A stretch of DNA of 64,000 nt from Marinobacterium lacunae (GCF_000705555.1 NZ_JMQN01000030.1:1-64000), one strand, 5' to 3'. Positions 1 to 9,134 are shown, counted from the stretch's first letter. Notes: generated from the letters alone by a model not told the origin. Numbers and translations are program-made.

Positions 1-73
1 ACGCGTTTGACGCTGACAAGTAGTTTCATGTTGTGCTTAACCCTCGGATATCACTCAAGCGCTTTGTGTCTGC

Positions 74-493
74 TTAGGTGTTAGCGCTGCTCAGTAACGC
101 AATCACATCATCGGGAATCGCTCTGGGTTTTGGCTTTTCAGGATGCTCGCCAAGCCAGACGCGGGTCTCCCAGCATTCGATGGCCAGCTGGCCATCCTCT
201 TTGAACACCTGATGAAGGATGTCGAAACTGGTTTTTTTAAATTTTTCGACACACGTGTGGATCTCGATCACCTCGCCGTAGCGGGAGGGGATCTTGAAGC
301 TGGCGCGTGTATCGACCATCGGAAAGCCGACAATGTTGTATCGCTTTCGTAGATCGAATTTTTCCAACCCGGCCGTTCTGAACAGATGTGCGGTCGAGGC
401 GTCGAAATAGGCGAAGTAGCGGGGGTAGAAGACGATCCCAGCAGGATCGCAGTCTCCCCACTCAATTAAAACCCTACGTTTGCTGATCAGCAT
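74..493 (-). CDS. 4HBT-family acyl-CoA thioesterase
   Basis: Single-domain hotdog-fold thioesterase of 139 aa, the usual length for the 4-hydroxybenzoyl-CoA thioesterase family, which hydrolyses aroyl- or acyl-CoA to the free acid and CoA in the cytoplasm. Residues 12-26 read WGDCDPAGIVFYPRY, the family signature; D16 sits where the Pseudomonas enzyme has its catalytic aspartate. A GAGGG Shine-Dalgarno lies 7 bases before the ATG. It is the last gene of a minus-strand run, 26 bases after the CoA ligase, so it probably removes CoA from the end product of that pathway. The substrate is inferred from context only; a housekeeping short-chain acyl-CoA thioesterase (YbgC-like) is the alternative. 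Confidence 0.85.
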   Translation of the reverse strand: MLISKRRVLIEWGDCDPAGIVFYPRYFAYFDASTAHLFRTAGLEKFDLRKRYNIVGFPMVDTRASFKIPSRYGEVIEIHTCVEKFKKTSFDILHQVFKEDGQLAIECWETRVWLGEHPEKPKPRAIPDDVIALLSSANT

Positions 494-519
494 GACGTCA
501 CCCTCATCTCATGCTGCTA

Positions 520-2376
520 TCAGCGACCCAGCCCAAACACCTCCTCTGACGGCGTGTCGCTGTAGAGATCCTGCACCAGATCGGCGCGGTTCTTGAGCAC
601 AGCGCGCTGGTTAATCGAGCCTTTGTCAGTTACCTCGTTGAGATCGATCGATGGCGGCTCAGCCAGCAGGCGCATACGGCGTACGCGGGTTGAGCTGCCG
701 GTGCTGGTCTCGGCCATTTGCTCCAGCAGGCGCTGGAAGGTCTCGCGCAGATGCGGGGCCTGCAGAATCTCTTTGTCCGACAGGTTTTCACTGTTCGGCA
801 CCAGCGAGCGGCAGTGGCCGATGTCGGCAAACACCATGGCCGAAACATAGTCTTTGTCGTGACCGGCAATCACCACGTCCTGAACATAGGGCGCGAAGAA
901 GTGGATGATATGGGCGCGAAGCATGCCGACGCTCACCCAGGTGCCGGTATCCAGCTTGAAATCTTCCGATACACGGCCGTCGAAGCGGAAGCCGCGGTTG
1001 GGCTGCTCCGGGTCGATATACTTCACCGCGTCGCCCAGGCAGTAGAACCCCTCTTCGTCATACGCCTTGGCGGTCTGCTCCGGCGCGCGCCAGTACCCCG
1101 GCGTTACGGTAACCGCGCGAATACGTGCTTCGAGCTTGTCGCCGTTGGGTACCAGCTTCATCTCGACGCCGGGCAATGGGGTGCCGATGACACCGGAGGC
1201 GCACTCTTCGATGGAGGCAAACAGTGCCGACGGGGCGGTTTCGGTGGCTCCAAGCCCTGTGATCATCGGCACTTTCTTGCCGGTGTGTTCGATTGCCAGC
1301 GCATCCAGTGCATCCCAGATATGCTGTGACAGACCCGCAGCGGCAAAGTGCGTGAGCTTCAGGTTGGAGAAGAAGGTCTTGGCGACATCCGGAAACTCGC
1401 GCAGCTTCTTGACCAGCAACTCGTAGCCCTTGGGCACGTTGAAATAGACGGTCGGTGCGATATCACGCAGGTTGTTCAGTGTAATGTCGAACGCCTTTTC
1501 GGTCGGTTTGCCGTGGTCGATATAGAGGCTGCCGCCGTTATAGAGCGCGATACCGATATTGTGGTTGCCGCCGAAGGTGTGGTTCCAGGGCAGCCAGTCC
1601 AGCATCATCGGGGGTTCGTCCTTCAGAAAGGCCATGATGCTGCGGATCATCTCCTGATTGGCGCAGATCATGCGCTGGGTGTTGATCACCGCTTTCGGCA
1701 TGCCGGTGGAACCGGAGGTGAACATGAACTTGGCGATAGTATCGCCGTTGACCTGTGCCTTGGCTGTTTCTGCCTCGACCGAAGGCGCGGTTGAGAGCAG
1801 TTCGCTGAACTTTGTTACCGGATTGGACAGGTCGTCGTCACCGTGAGCGCTGGATACCGCCACGATCGGCAGATCCTCCGGTACCACGGCATCGATAGCG
1901 TCGCGGTAGGGCCCCAGGTTATCGACAAAGACCAGCCCCGGTGTCAGCACATCGAATACGTGGCGCAACTTGCCATAGTCGGTGGAAACCAGTGAATAGG
2001 CCGTTGAGATCGGGGAGTAGGGGACGCCGATATACATCGCCGCCAGCATCAGCAGCAGGTGTTCGTTGCTGTTGCCCGAGAGGCAGATGATCGGACGCTC
2101 GACGTCCAGATCGCATTTCAGCAGCCAGGCTGCGATGGCGCGGACGCGGCTCAGGGCCTGACTGTAGGTGATCTCGTCCCACTTGCCCTCGGCGTTGCGT
2201 TGAGCGACAAAGACCCGGTCCGGGGCCACCTCGGCCCAGTATTCCAGTCGATCGGTCAAACGCTCCGCGTAGGCTCCGAGGGGGCTATCACAGCGCACGA
2301 TCTGCTCGCCATTGGCGCGCGCCTCCACCTTTACCGCGAAGTTGTTAACGTTAACGGAATGAAAGTCGGCTAACAT
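520..2376 (-). CDS. Feruloyl-CoA synthase-type acyl-CoA ligase (AMP-forming)
   Basis: ANL-superfamily ligase (618 aa from this start) that activates a carboxylic acid to its CoA thioester via an acyl-AMP. The phosphate-binding loop TSGSTGMPKAV is near residue 219, followed by the feruloyl-CoA-synthase hallmarks LPWNHTFGGNHN and YNGGSLYIDHGKP. The reading frame opens further upstream at a GTG (2418), but the ATG at 2376 has a GAGGGAG Shine-Dalgarno 8 bases before it and is preferred. It lies between the acyl-CoA dehydrogenase and the thioesterase. Ferulate or another aryl-propanoid acid is likely from the family, but no vanillin dehydrogenase or typical hydratase-lyase accompanies it, so the true substrate is open. 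Confidence 0.85.
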   Translation of the reverse strand: MLADFHSVNVNNFAVKVEARANGEQIVRCDSPLGAYAERLTDRLEYWAEVAPDRVFVAQRNAEGKWDEITYSQALSRVRAIAAWLLKCDLDVERPIICLSGNSNEHLLLMLAAMYIGVPYSPISTAYSLVSTDYGKLRHVFDVLTPGLVFVDNLGPYRDAIDAVVPEDLPIVAVSSAHGDDDLSNPVTKFSELLSTAPSVEAETAKAQVNGDTIAKFMFTSGSTGMPKAVINTQRMICANQEMIRSIMAFLKDEPPMMLDWLPWNHTFGGNHNIGIALYNGGSLYIDHGKPTEKAFDITLNNLRDIAPTVYFNVPKGYELLVKKLREFPDVAKTFFSNLKLTHFAAAGLSQHIWDALDALAIEHTGKKVPMITGLGATETAPSALFASIEECASGVIGTPLPGVEMKLVPNGDKLEARIRAVTVTPGYWRAPEQTAKAYDEEGFYCLGDAVKYIDPEQPNRGFRFDGRVSEDFKLDTGTWVSVGMLRAHIIHFFAPYVQDVVIAGHDKDYVSAMVFADIGHCRSLVPNSENLSDKEILQAPHLRETFQRLLEQMAETSTGSSTRVRRMRLLAEPPSIDLNEVTDKGSINQRAVLKNRADLVQDLYSDTPSEEVFGLGR

Positions 2377-2471
2377 GTTGGGCTTCTCCCTCACCAACCG
2401 TTTTTTTCTATTTGTCACGGTTGGCGATGTTGTGAATTTATTTTTGTTCTGTATATCCGAGCCGTTGCCGC

Positions 2472-4253
2472 TCAGATGTCGAATCTGTACTGCTCTATGC
2501 CCGCATCCGCCTGCCTGAATGTTGCCAGACGTGCAGCGATGTTGGGTACTGAATGTGCGAAGTAGAACTTCGCCAGCGCCATCAGGTTGCGGTGGTAATC
2601 CGGATCCTGACCCTCACTAAGACGCGATTGCGCCACTTGCGCGAGCTCGGCGAGTTGCCATGCACAGCACAGAGTACCCAGCGCTTCGAGCAGGGGGACA
2701 GCACCTGCGTTGAGTTGCAGGAGGTTGGCGCCATCGCGGTTGACGATAGGAGCCACTGCATTGGCAACACCGGTGCAGATATCGCCCAATAGCTGTCCGA
2801 GACCTGCCAGCTCTGAATCACTGCGCAGCGATTCGGCCAGCGTGCGGATCTCGTTCAGCAGGGCATTGATTGCGGCACCTTCATCGCTCTGGATCTTGCG
2901 GAACACCAGATCACGCGCCTGAATACCGGTTGTACCCTCGTAGATCGTGGTGATGCGGGCGTCACGCATCAGCTGGGCTACACCTGTCTCTTCAACAAAG
3001 CCCATGCCGCCAAATACCTGAATAGTCGTACCGGCCATCAAGTTGCCGCGCTCAGTGGCATACGCCTTGAAGATCGGAGTCAACAGGGCGACACGGGCGT
3101 GCAGCGCTCGGCGCTCGTGGGCATCGCCGGTAAAGTCAGCCTTGTCGATAAGTGCGGCGATCAGGTAACCGAGCGAGCGCAGCCCCATCACTTCCGAGCG
3201 CATCGACAACAGCATGCGTGCCACATCCGGGTGATGGGCGATCAGTACACGCTGTTTGCCGGTCTCGAAATCGCTGCCCTGGGTACGTTCAAACGCGTAC
3301 TCATGAGCACGCTGATAGCCCATCTCGCCGATGGACACACCCTGCATACCGCAGCTCAGACGGGCTTCGTTCATCAGCACGAACATGGCGGCCAAGCCTT
3401 TGTTCTCCTCGCCGATCAGCTCGCCGTAGCAGGCGTCATTGTCGCCATAGCTGATCGAGCAGGTCGGGCTGCCGTGCAGACCTGTCTTGTGTTCGATGCC
3501 GGTACAGCTGATGTCGTTGGCCTCGCCGAGGGATCCGTCGCTTTCGATGCGGATCTTGGGCACGGCGAACAGGGATATACCGCGACTGCCCGCCGGCGCA
3601 TCCGGCGTGCGTGCCAGTACCAGGTGCACGATATTTTCAGCCATATCGTGCTCGCCGTAGGTGATAAAGATCTTCTGGCCCTTAATCAGGTAACGGCCAT
3701 CGCCCTGCGGAACTGCCTTGGTGCTCAGTGCGCCGAGATCGGATCCTGCATTGGGCTCGGTCAACGCCATGGCGATGGTCCACCGGCCGCTGATCAGCGG
3801 CTCCAGATAACGCGCCTTCTGTTCATCGGTGCCGAAGTGCAGCAGGATCTCACTGCCACCCTGAGTCAGGGCCTGAAACATGACAAACGCGAGGTTCGCC
3901 GACAGCCACATCTCGTTGACCGGCTGAGCAATAAACTTTGGTAGCGACTGGCCACCAAAGTCAGCCGGCAGCGCCAGACCCATCCAGCCAGCCTCACAAA
4001 ACTGCTGGTAGGCCTCTTTCCAGCCCTCGGGCGTGGTTACCTTGCCGTTGTCGAACCGGCAACCCTGGGTGTCACCAACGGCGTTCAGCGGGGCCAGCTC
4101 ACCCTGTGCGAACTTGCCGGCCTCTTCGAGCACTGCGCCGATCAGTTCGTCATCGAACTCTGCAAGCTCCGGCAGATCGCGCAGGCCAGCCTTGGCAACC
4201 GCCAGGCCGACCAGAAGCTGCATATCTTTCAGAGGCGCCTGATAAAGACTCAT
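2472..4253 (-). CDS. Acyl-CoA dehydrogenase (long form, C-terminal extension)
   Basis: FAD-dependent acyl-CoA dehydrogenase of 593 aa, which introduces the trans-2 double bond in an acyl-CoA. The flavin-binding signature ALTEPNAGSDLGAL is at residues 163-176 and the catalytic-base motif IYEGTTGIQ gives the base E439. The last 140 or so residues form the extra helical domain seen in the roughly 590-aa DmdC/AcdA-like subgroup. GGGGTG precedes the ATG by a few bases. It starts 15 bases after the SDR gene and belongs to the same operon. A dehydrogenase in a ligase operon implies a substrate that enters saturated, or a second round of oxidation. Electrons would go to ETF; no ETF genes are in the window. 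Confidence 0.92.
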   Translation of the reverse strand: MSLYQAPLKDMQLLVGLAVAKAGLRDLPELAEFDDELIGAVLEEAGKFAQGELAPLNAVGDTQGCRFDNGKVTTPEGWKEAYQQFCEAGWMGLALPADFGGQSLPKFIAQPVNEMWLSANLAFVMFQALTQGGSEILLHFGTDEQKARYLEPLISGRWTIAMALTEPNAGSDLGALSTKAVPQGDGRYLIKGQKIFITYGEHDMAENIVHLVLARTPDAPAGSRGISLFAVPKIRIESDGSLGEANDISCTGIEHKTGLHGSPTCSISYGDNDACYGELIGEENKGLAAMFVLMNEARLSCGMQGVSIGEMGYQRAHEYAFERTQGSDFETGKQRVLIAHHPDVARMLLSMRSEVMGLRSLGYLIAALIDKADFTGDAHERRALHARVALLTPIFKAYATERGNLMAGTTIQVFGGMGFVEETGVAQLMRDARITTIYEGTTGIQARDLVFRKIQSDEGAAINALLNEIRTLAESLRSDSELAGLGQLLGDICTGVANAVAPIVNRDGANLLQLNAGAVPLLEALGTLCCAWQLAELAQVAQSRLSEGQDPDYHRNLMALAKFYFAHSVPNIAARLATFRQADAGIEQYRFDI

Positions 4254-4268
4254 GCGTCACCCCGTCGC

Positions 4269-5036
4269 TTACTTGGCTGCCATGCGGATACCGCCGTCAA
4301 GGCGGATCACTTCGCCGTTGAGCATGCGGTTTTCGATGATGTGTTGAGCCAGGGCAGCAAACTCGTCAGGATCGCCAAGGCGCTGCGGGAAGGGCACGGA
4401 AGCGCCGAGCGATTCCTGAACCTCCGGTGGCAATACATCCATCATCGGCGTCTTGAAGATGCCCGGGGCGATGGTCAGAACACGAATGCCGAAGCGGGCC
4501 AGTTCACGAGCGATCGGCAGTGTCATCGCACAGACACCCCCTTTCGAGGCGGAGTAGGCGGCCTGACCGATCTGGCCATCAAATGCGGCGACCGAGGCGG
4601 TGTTGATGATTACGCCGCGCTCGTTGTCGATGCCGGGCTCGTTGTGCTGCATCTTGTCGGCACATATACGGATCATGTTGAAGGTGCCTAGCAGATTGAC
4701 GCGCAGGGCACGTTCGAAACTGGCCAGGCGGTGGGGGCCTTCGCGACCGATTACACGCTCTGCACCCGGGATACCGGCGCAGTTGACCAGACCGCTGATC
4801 GGGCCAAAGCGGTCGATGGCGGTGTCGATACTGCTCTGGACGGACGCCTCGTCGCTGATGTCGGTTGTGCAGAACTGGGCGAGTTCACCCATTGATGCGG
4901 CCACCTGCTCGCCGCGTTCGGCGTTGACATCGGCCAGGGTTACGCGTGCGCCAAGACTGTGCAGGCGGCGGGCGACGGCTTCACCAATACCGGAAGCGGC
5001 ACCGGTGACGACAAAATGGCTGTTCTGAATATTCAT
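4269..5036 (-). CDS. SDR-family 3-hydroxyacyl-CoA dehydrogenase (HSD10-like)
   Basis: Short-chain dehydrogenase/reductase of 255 aa, probably oxidising the 3-hydroxyacyl-CoA intermediate with NAD+. The dinucleotide motif TGAASGIG is at residues 11-18, and the catalytic triad is S148, Y161 and K165 in YSASK. The inserted segment around residues 85-105 and the ending DGGIRMAAK resemble the type II 3-hydroxyacyl-CoA dehydrogenase (17-beta-HSD10) branch. The gene lies between the enoyl-CoA hydratase and the acyl-CoA dehydrogenase, exactly where the beta-oxidation sequence needs it. Confidence 0.9.
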   Translation of the reverse strand: MNIQNSHFVVTGAASGIGEAVARRLHSLGARVTLADVNAERGEQVAASMGELAQFCTTDISDEASVQSSIDTAIDRFGPISGLVNCAGIPGAERVIGREGPHRLASFERALRVNLLGTFNMIRICADKMQHNEPGIDNERGVIINTASVAAFDGQIGQAAYSASKGGVCAMTLPIARELARFGIRVLTIAPGIFKTPMMDVLPPEVQESLGASVPFPQRLGDPDEFAALAQHIIENRMLNGEVIRLDGGIRMAAK

Positions 5037-5065
5037 CTGTTATCTCCTTCTGGTCGGCGGTCGGC

Positions 5066-5827
5066 TTACTTTTTCTTGCGGTTCAGGAAGGCGTCGATGC
5101 GCTCTTTCACCTCTGCGCTGGTCTGGGTAATACCGGTGATCAGTGATTCGGTATACAGACCGTCGTCGGCCGACATGTTGTCGATGCGGGACAGACCGGT
5201 AGCCATGGCCCAGTTGGAGTAACGGGAGTTGGTCGCGATGGTGGCCGCCAGCTCGCAGGCCTTTTCGTACGCCTTGCCCTTGGCAACCACATAGTGTGCA
5301 AGGCCGATGCGCTCGCCTTCCTCTGCATTGAGGGTACGTCCGGTCAGCATCATCTCGGTCATGCGGCCTGCACCGATGACACGTGCGACATTCACCGAGG
5401 CACCTCCGCCAACGAAGATGCCGTGGCGGCCTTCAGGCAAACGGTAAAAAGTGGTTTCGTCGGAGACACGTACATGGGCGCAAATCGCAAGCTCCAGTCC
5501 ACCGCCGATGACGGCGCCGTGCATGGCGGCAACGACCGGCACACCCGAGTTGCGGATGTAGCTGAACACGCGGTGCCACATGCGCGAGTGCTGCACAACT
5601 TCGAACGGCTCGCGTGCGGTGTGCTCGGACAGATCAAGGCCGGAGCAGAACTCGGCGCCGTTGCCGGAGAGGACGATCACATTCAGGTCGGCGGGAAGGT
5701 TGCGGAAAACGTCCTCGATCTCAAGGCAGAGCGCATCGTTGATGGCGTTCTTTTTCTCAGGACGGTTCAGGGTCAGGTAGCCGGTACCATCCTCAACGGA
5801 GAAGGTCAGGTGGCGGTATTCACTCAT
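5066..5827 (-). CDS. Enoyl-CoA hydratase/isomerase family protein
   Basis: Crotonase-fold protein of 253 aa. The oxyanion-hole segment AVIGGGLELAI and the two acid/base glutamates of classic hydratases are present (E112 and E132, 20 residues apart as in the mitochondrial enzyme), so a working hydratase adding water to a 2-enoyl-CoA is expected. It differs from the longer hydroxycinnamoyl-CoA hydratase-lyases, which argues for beta-oxidation rather than retro-aldol cleavage to an aldehyde. It is the first gene of a five-gene minus-strand operon (this gene, SDR, acyl-CoA dehydrogenase, ligase, thioesterase). A GTTG-N7-CAAC palindrome about 100 bases upstream is a likely operator. Confidence 0.9.
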   Translation of the reverse strand: MSEYRHLTFSVEDGTGYLTLNRPEKKNAINDALCLEIEDVFRNLPADLNVIVLSGNGAEFCSGLDLSEHTAREPFEVVQHSRMWHRVFSYIRNSGVPVVAAMHGAVIGGGLELAICAHVRVSDETTFYRLPEGRHGIFVGGGASVNVARVIGAGRMTEMMLTGRTLNAEEGERIGLAHYVVAKGKAYEKACELAATIATNSRYSNWAMATGLSRIDNMSADDGLYTESLITGITQTSAEVKERIDAFLNRKKK

Positions 5828-5924
5828 CGGTTGACAGCCTCTTCTTATTCTGGGAACCGAGCATCGGAAGTGCCCTGTGGGCGTGCGAGCTGCTCTTTGT
5901 TCGAATCTTGTTTAGTTTTTAATA

Positions 5925-5939
5925 GTTGTATATTACAAC
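5925..5939. promoter_or_regulatory. Putative MarR operator, perfect palindrome
   Basis: GTTGTA-TAT-TACAAC is a perfect inverted repeat in the AT-rich leader between the thiolase gene and the enoyl-CoA hydratase gene. It has the same GTTG-N7-CAAC layout as the site at 8966-8980, and both are preceded by a TTTAATnGTTG string. Its place before the hydratase start suggests the lower five genes have their own regulated promoter. Binding by the neighbouring MarR proteins is inference. Confidence 0.55.
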
Positions 5940-6030
5940 AAATATAATTGCAAATTATTTGTGCGCTCCAGTTGTGAGGCGCAATCGACCGGCGCAGTAC
6001 CGGACTCTATTGGGAAAAGCGTAGAAGAAC

Positions 6031-6053
6031 CGGGAGCCGTCCAGCGACTCCCG
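6031..6053 (-). terminator. Possible terminator after the thiolase gene
   Basis: CGGGAG pairs with CTCCCG across an 11-base loop just downstream of the thiolase stop when read on the minus strand, followed by a loosely T-rich stretch. The T-run is interrupted, so termination may be partial and the lower genes could still receive read-through. Confidence 0.4.
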
Positions 6054-6060
6054 TTCGAGA

Positions 6061-7269
6061 TCAACGTGCTTCGACGCGAATCACCGTCGCCATGCCGGTA
6101 TCGCCTGCTGCACAGCCTGTGAACAGGCCGTAGCCGCCGCCGAGCAGCACCAGCTCCTCGATCAGCTCGATCACGGCGCGCATACCGGTGGGGCCTTGCG
6201 GGTGTCCCCAGATCATCGAACAGCCATAGTTGTTCATCTCCATGACATCGACACCGGTGGCTTTGGCAAAGGCGACATCGTTGACCGCAAAGGGGTTGTG
6301 GGTCTTGATCGCCTTGATCTCCTTGTACGTTACGCCAGCCATCGCCAGCGCCCGGGCCGCAGCTTCGATGGGGGCGGCCGGCATATGGGCCAGCTCGGTA
6401 CGGGACTGACCAAATCCGCACAGGCTGATCTTGATCGATTGATCACGACTGAGCTCGCGCGCCTTATCCGGAGTGGTCAGGATGACAGACGCATTGCCGT
6501 CGGCCGGGTGGGTCATGTTGCCGTAGGTGACCACGCCGCCTTCATAAACAGGGCGCAGCTTTGCAAGCCCCTCGGCGGTCGTCGGGAAGACCCCTTCGTC
6601 ACCTGTGAGGACAGTGGCTTCTTTCTTGAACGAGGGGTTGGGCACACTGAACGGTAGCGTCATGTAGCGCTTCTGGAACGCCTGGTCGTCCGCCAGTGCC
6701 GCCTGATACTGCTCGAAGCGGCGCAGTGCCACGGCATCAAGCTCTTCACGGCTGATGTTGAACTGCTTGGCCACGTTCTCGCCGGTCTGGATCATCGAGT
6801 GACCGGCAATGGCGTCGTTCTGCATGTTGTAGGTAACCTGATCCTCCGACTGCCCATAGCCGCCAGCACCGTTGGGGGAGGGGTAGTAGATATGCGCACC
6901 GTTGGAGCAGCGGTCGGCCGTCATCAGAAGCGTTGTTTCGGACATGCCCAGAGCAATTTCAGAAGCGGCGGAGAACAGGCCGCGCACACTGGTGGCACAG
7001 ACCTGACCCACCACATGGCCCGGGGCCAGCTTTGCGCCGAGCTCATAGAGCGGCCAGGGGGCGCCATAGAAAGACTGATACTGAGCGTTGGTCATGCCCA
7101 GTACGCCCGAGTCGAAAATGGCCGGGTCGATGTCGCGCTTGGCCAGCTCGTTCTTGGCCACCCAGGCGGCAAACTTCATTGAGTGCAGGTGTTGCAGCGT
7201 ACCCTGCCATTTGGTGAAAGGGGTGGACCAGTATGCGCCGTAGGGGATCTCGACATTGTTCAGTGACAT
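6061..7269 (-). CDS. Thiolase-family acyl-CoA acyltransferase
   Basis: Thiolase of 402 aa, expected to cleave a 3-oxoacyl-CoA with CoA, releasing acetyl-CoA and an acyl-CoA shortened by two carbons. The acyl-accepting cysteine is C91 (VGQVCATSV), the base histidine H356 (GHPQGPTG), and the second cysteine C386 (FTGCAAGDTG). The usual NEAFA block is replaced by HNPFAVND near residue 324 and CxGxG by CAAG, so this is a divergent branch closer to the non-canonical or SCP-2-like thiolases than to FadA/PaaJ. It lies 39 bases downstream of the CoA-transferase and is probably co-transcribed with it. Confidence 0.88.
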   Translation of the reverse strand: MSLNNVEIPYGAYWSTPFTKWQGTLQHLHSMKFAAWVAKNELAKRDIDPAIFDSGVLGMTNAQYQSFYGAPWPLYELGAKLAPGHVVGQVCATSVRGLFSAASEIALGMSETTLLMTADRCSNGAHIYYPSPNGAGGYGQSEDQVTYNMQNDAIAGHSMIQTGENVAKQFNISREELDAVALRRFEQYQAALADDQAFQKRYMTLPFSVPNPSFKKEATVLTGDEGVFPTTAEGLAKLRPVYEGGVVTYGNMTHPADGNASVILTTPDKARELSRDQSIKISLCGFGQSRTELAHMPAAPIEAAARALAMAGVTYKEIKAIKTHNPFAVNDVAFAKATGVDVMEMNNYGCSMIWGHPQGPTGMRAVIELIEELVLLGGGYGLFTGCAAGDTGMATVIRVEAR

Positions 7270-7308
7270 GGGATCTCTCTCTTTATTAGCTGTGGATTCG
7301 CGAGCCTG

Positions 7309-8871
7309 TTACTGGCCGGCTTTCATGATCTGTTTTAGGCCGCCCCAGCGTTCCTGGAACAGCTCGATCGGCATTTCGCGCAGGTCGTCGGCGACTAGAG
7401 GTCTGAAGTCCATCGCGGCCAGTACGTCGCGCTCGAGGTCCAGTCCGGGGGCAATTTCAGTCAGCGTCATTCCCTCATCGCGCAGTTCAAATACGGCGCG
7501 CTCGGTGATGTAGATAACCGGCTGGCCATTCTGACGCGCGATATCGCCGCTGAAGGTGATGTGATCGACAGCCTCTACAAACTTTTTCGCCTTGCCTTCC
7601 TGCAGCACCTTCACGCCGGTTTCGCTGAATTCCACCTTCGCACCGGCTGTCAGCGTGCCGCAGAACACAACCTTCTTGGCGCTCTGGGTGATGTTGATGA
7701 AACCGCCGGGGCCGACAACACGGGGGCCGAACTTGCTGACGTTCAGGTTGCCCTTGGCATCCGCCTGAGCCAGACCCAGGAAGGCGATATCAAGACCGCC
7801 GCCGTCGTAGAAATCGAACTGGGCATGGTGCTCGATGATCGCATCGGCGTTCCAGGCGGCGCCGAAGTCGCCGCCGGACGCGGGTACACCGCCGTAGGTG
7901 CCAAGCTCAGTGGTAAGGGTAAACTGGTCGACGACGCCCTCTTCGGCGGCCACGGAGGCAACACCGTCAGGTACGCCGATACCGAGATTAACCAGTACGT
8001 CCGGGCGCAGCTCCATCGCCGCACGGCGGGCGATCAGTTTGCGCTCGCTAAAGGGCATAGGCGGGATGGCGCCAAGCGGTACGCGCACATTGCCGGCCAG
8101 TCCCGGGTTGTAGAGCGTGGTGATGGTTTGTTTGTGGTTTTCGGGATCGGCGACTACCACGTAGTCCACCAGCACGCCGGGAATCTTCACATCTTTCGGG
8201 TGTAGCGACTTGGCCTCGGCGAGATATTTAACCTGGGCGATGACGATGCCGCCGGTGTTATGGGCGGCTTGCGCCATCGGCAGAGCTTCGCTGATCTGAG
8301 CCTCTTCCTCGACGGTGAGGTTGCCGTTCTCATCGGCAGTGGTGGCCCGGATGATGGCAACATTGACGGGGAAGCTCTTGTAGAGCAGCCACTGCTCATC
8401 TTCGATGTCGATCAGCTTGACCAGATCTTCGGTGGTCTTGTCGGTGACCTTGCCACCGGAGATGCGGGGGTCGACAAACGTACCCATGCCCACCTTGGTG
8501 ATGACGCCCGGCTTATGCCCGGCAATCTGGCGCCACAGTGTTGCCAATACGCCTTGCGGCAGAAGATAGGCTTCAATCTGGTTGTCGGCGATCAGTTGTC
8601 CCATCTTCGGCGCTTGACCTGTGTGCCCGGATATCAGGCGCTTGACCAGTCCGGGATAGGCCAGATGGGACATGCCCGCGTCCTTGCCGTCGCCACAGCC
8701 GCAGTCGTGCACAGGTGTTATGCCCTTGGGCGAGCCCGTTTCAACAAAGCGCTTTTCCAGCGCCTGTGCAATCTCTTCAGCGAAGTAGGACATGCCGATG
8801 GTTGTCCATGCGACGGTATCGCCATCCTTGATCAGTTCGGCGGCCTGGTCGGCGGTAATCACTTTAGTCAT
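7309..8871 (-). CDS. Fused acyl-CoA:carboxylate CoA-transferase (YdiF/Pct type)
   Basis: Family I CoA-transferase with alpha and beta halves in one 520-aa chain. It swaps CoA between an acyl-CoA and a free acid through a glutamyl-CoA intermediate. The segment TTELGTYGGVPASGGDFG carries the expected catalytic glutamate and the glycine-rich turn of the YdiF/propionate-CoA-transferase group. The frame opens 36 codons earlier, but the ATG at 8871 follows an AAGGTG Shine-Dalgarno and starts with the normal family N-terminus (MTKVITADQAAELIKDGDTV). In this operon it could move CoA from product to incoming substrate and spare ATP; that role is inference. It is transcribed away from the marR gene. 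Confidence 0.88.
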   Translation of the reverse strand: MTKVITADQAAELIKDGDTVAWTTIGMSYFAEEIAQALEKRFVETGSPKGITPVHDCGCGDGKDAGMSHLAYPGLVKRLISGHTGQAPKMGQLIADNQIEAYLLPQGVLATLWRQIAGHKPGVITKVGMGTFVDPRISGGKVTDKTTEDLVKLIDIEDEQWLLYKSFPVNVAIIRATTADENGNLTVEEEAQISEALPMAQAAHNTGGIVIAQVKYLAEAKSLHPKDVKIPGVLVDYVVVADPENHKQTITTLYNPGLAGNVRVPLGAIPPMPFSERKLIARRAAMELRPDVLVNLGIGVPDGVASVAAEEGVVDQFTLTTELGTYGGVPASGGDFGAAWNADAIIEHHAQFDFYDGGGLDIAFLGLAQADAKGNLNVSKFGPRVVGPGGFINITQSAKKVVFCGTLTAGAKVEFSETGVKVLQEGKAKKFVEAVDHITFSGDIARQNGQPVIYITERAVFELRDEGMTLTEIAPGLDLERDVLAAMDFRPLVADDLREMPIELFQERWGGLKQIMKAGQ

Positions 8872-8965
8872 CGATGAGAACACCTTTTTATTCTGTTGAG
8901 TAGCGACAGCCGGCGCGCAAGAGGGGCGATAGGCTGTTGCCGATGTTTGGTTTATATATTTAATT

Positions 8966-8980
8966 GTTGTGCATATCAAC
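8966..8980. promoter_or_regulatory. Putative MarR operator between the CoA-transferase and marR genes
   Basis: GTTG-TGCATAT-CAAC lies in the AT-rich 263-base gap between the divergent CoA-transferase and marR genes, preceded by TTTAATT. It has the same half-sites and 7-base spacing as the palindrome at 5925-5939. A regulator bound here could control both divergent promoters. The rest of the gap is AT-rich and shows no gene. Confidence 0.55.
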
Positions 8981-9134
8981 AGTAATGACCATTAATTTGT
9001 TTGTGCTTCATCTTTACGGGTCGTTCGGAACGCGGGGCGGCAGGGGAGAAATCGATGGATTTACAATATGTTTTGTTTATCTACAGTTAATATGTGCTAT
9101 TGATAATCTATAAAAATAATTTTCGTAACATGTG

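Noticed and set aside
718-1329. Plus-strand frame of about 203 codons inside the CoA ligase gene
   Set aside because: Shadow of the ligase on the opposite strand; no start signal or family features.
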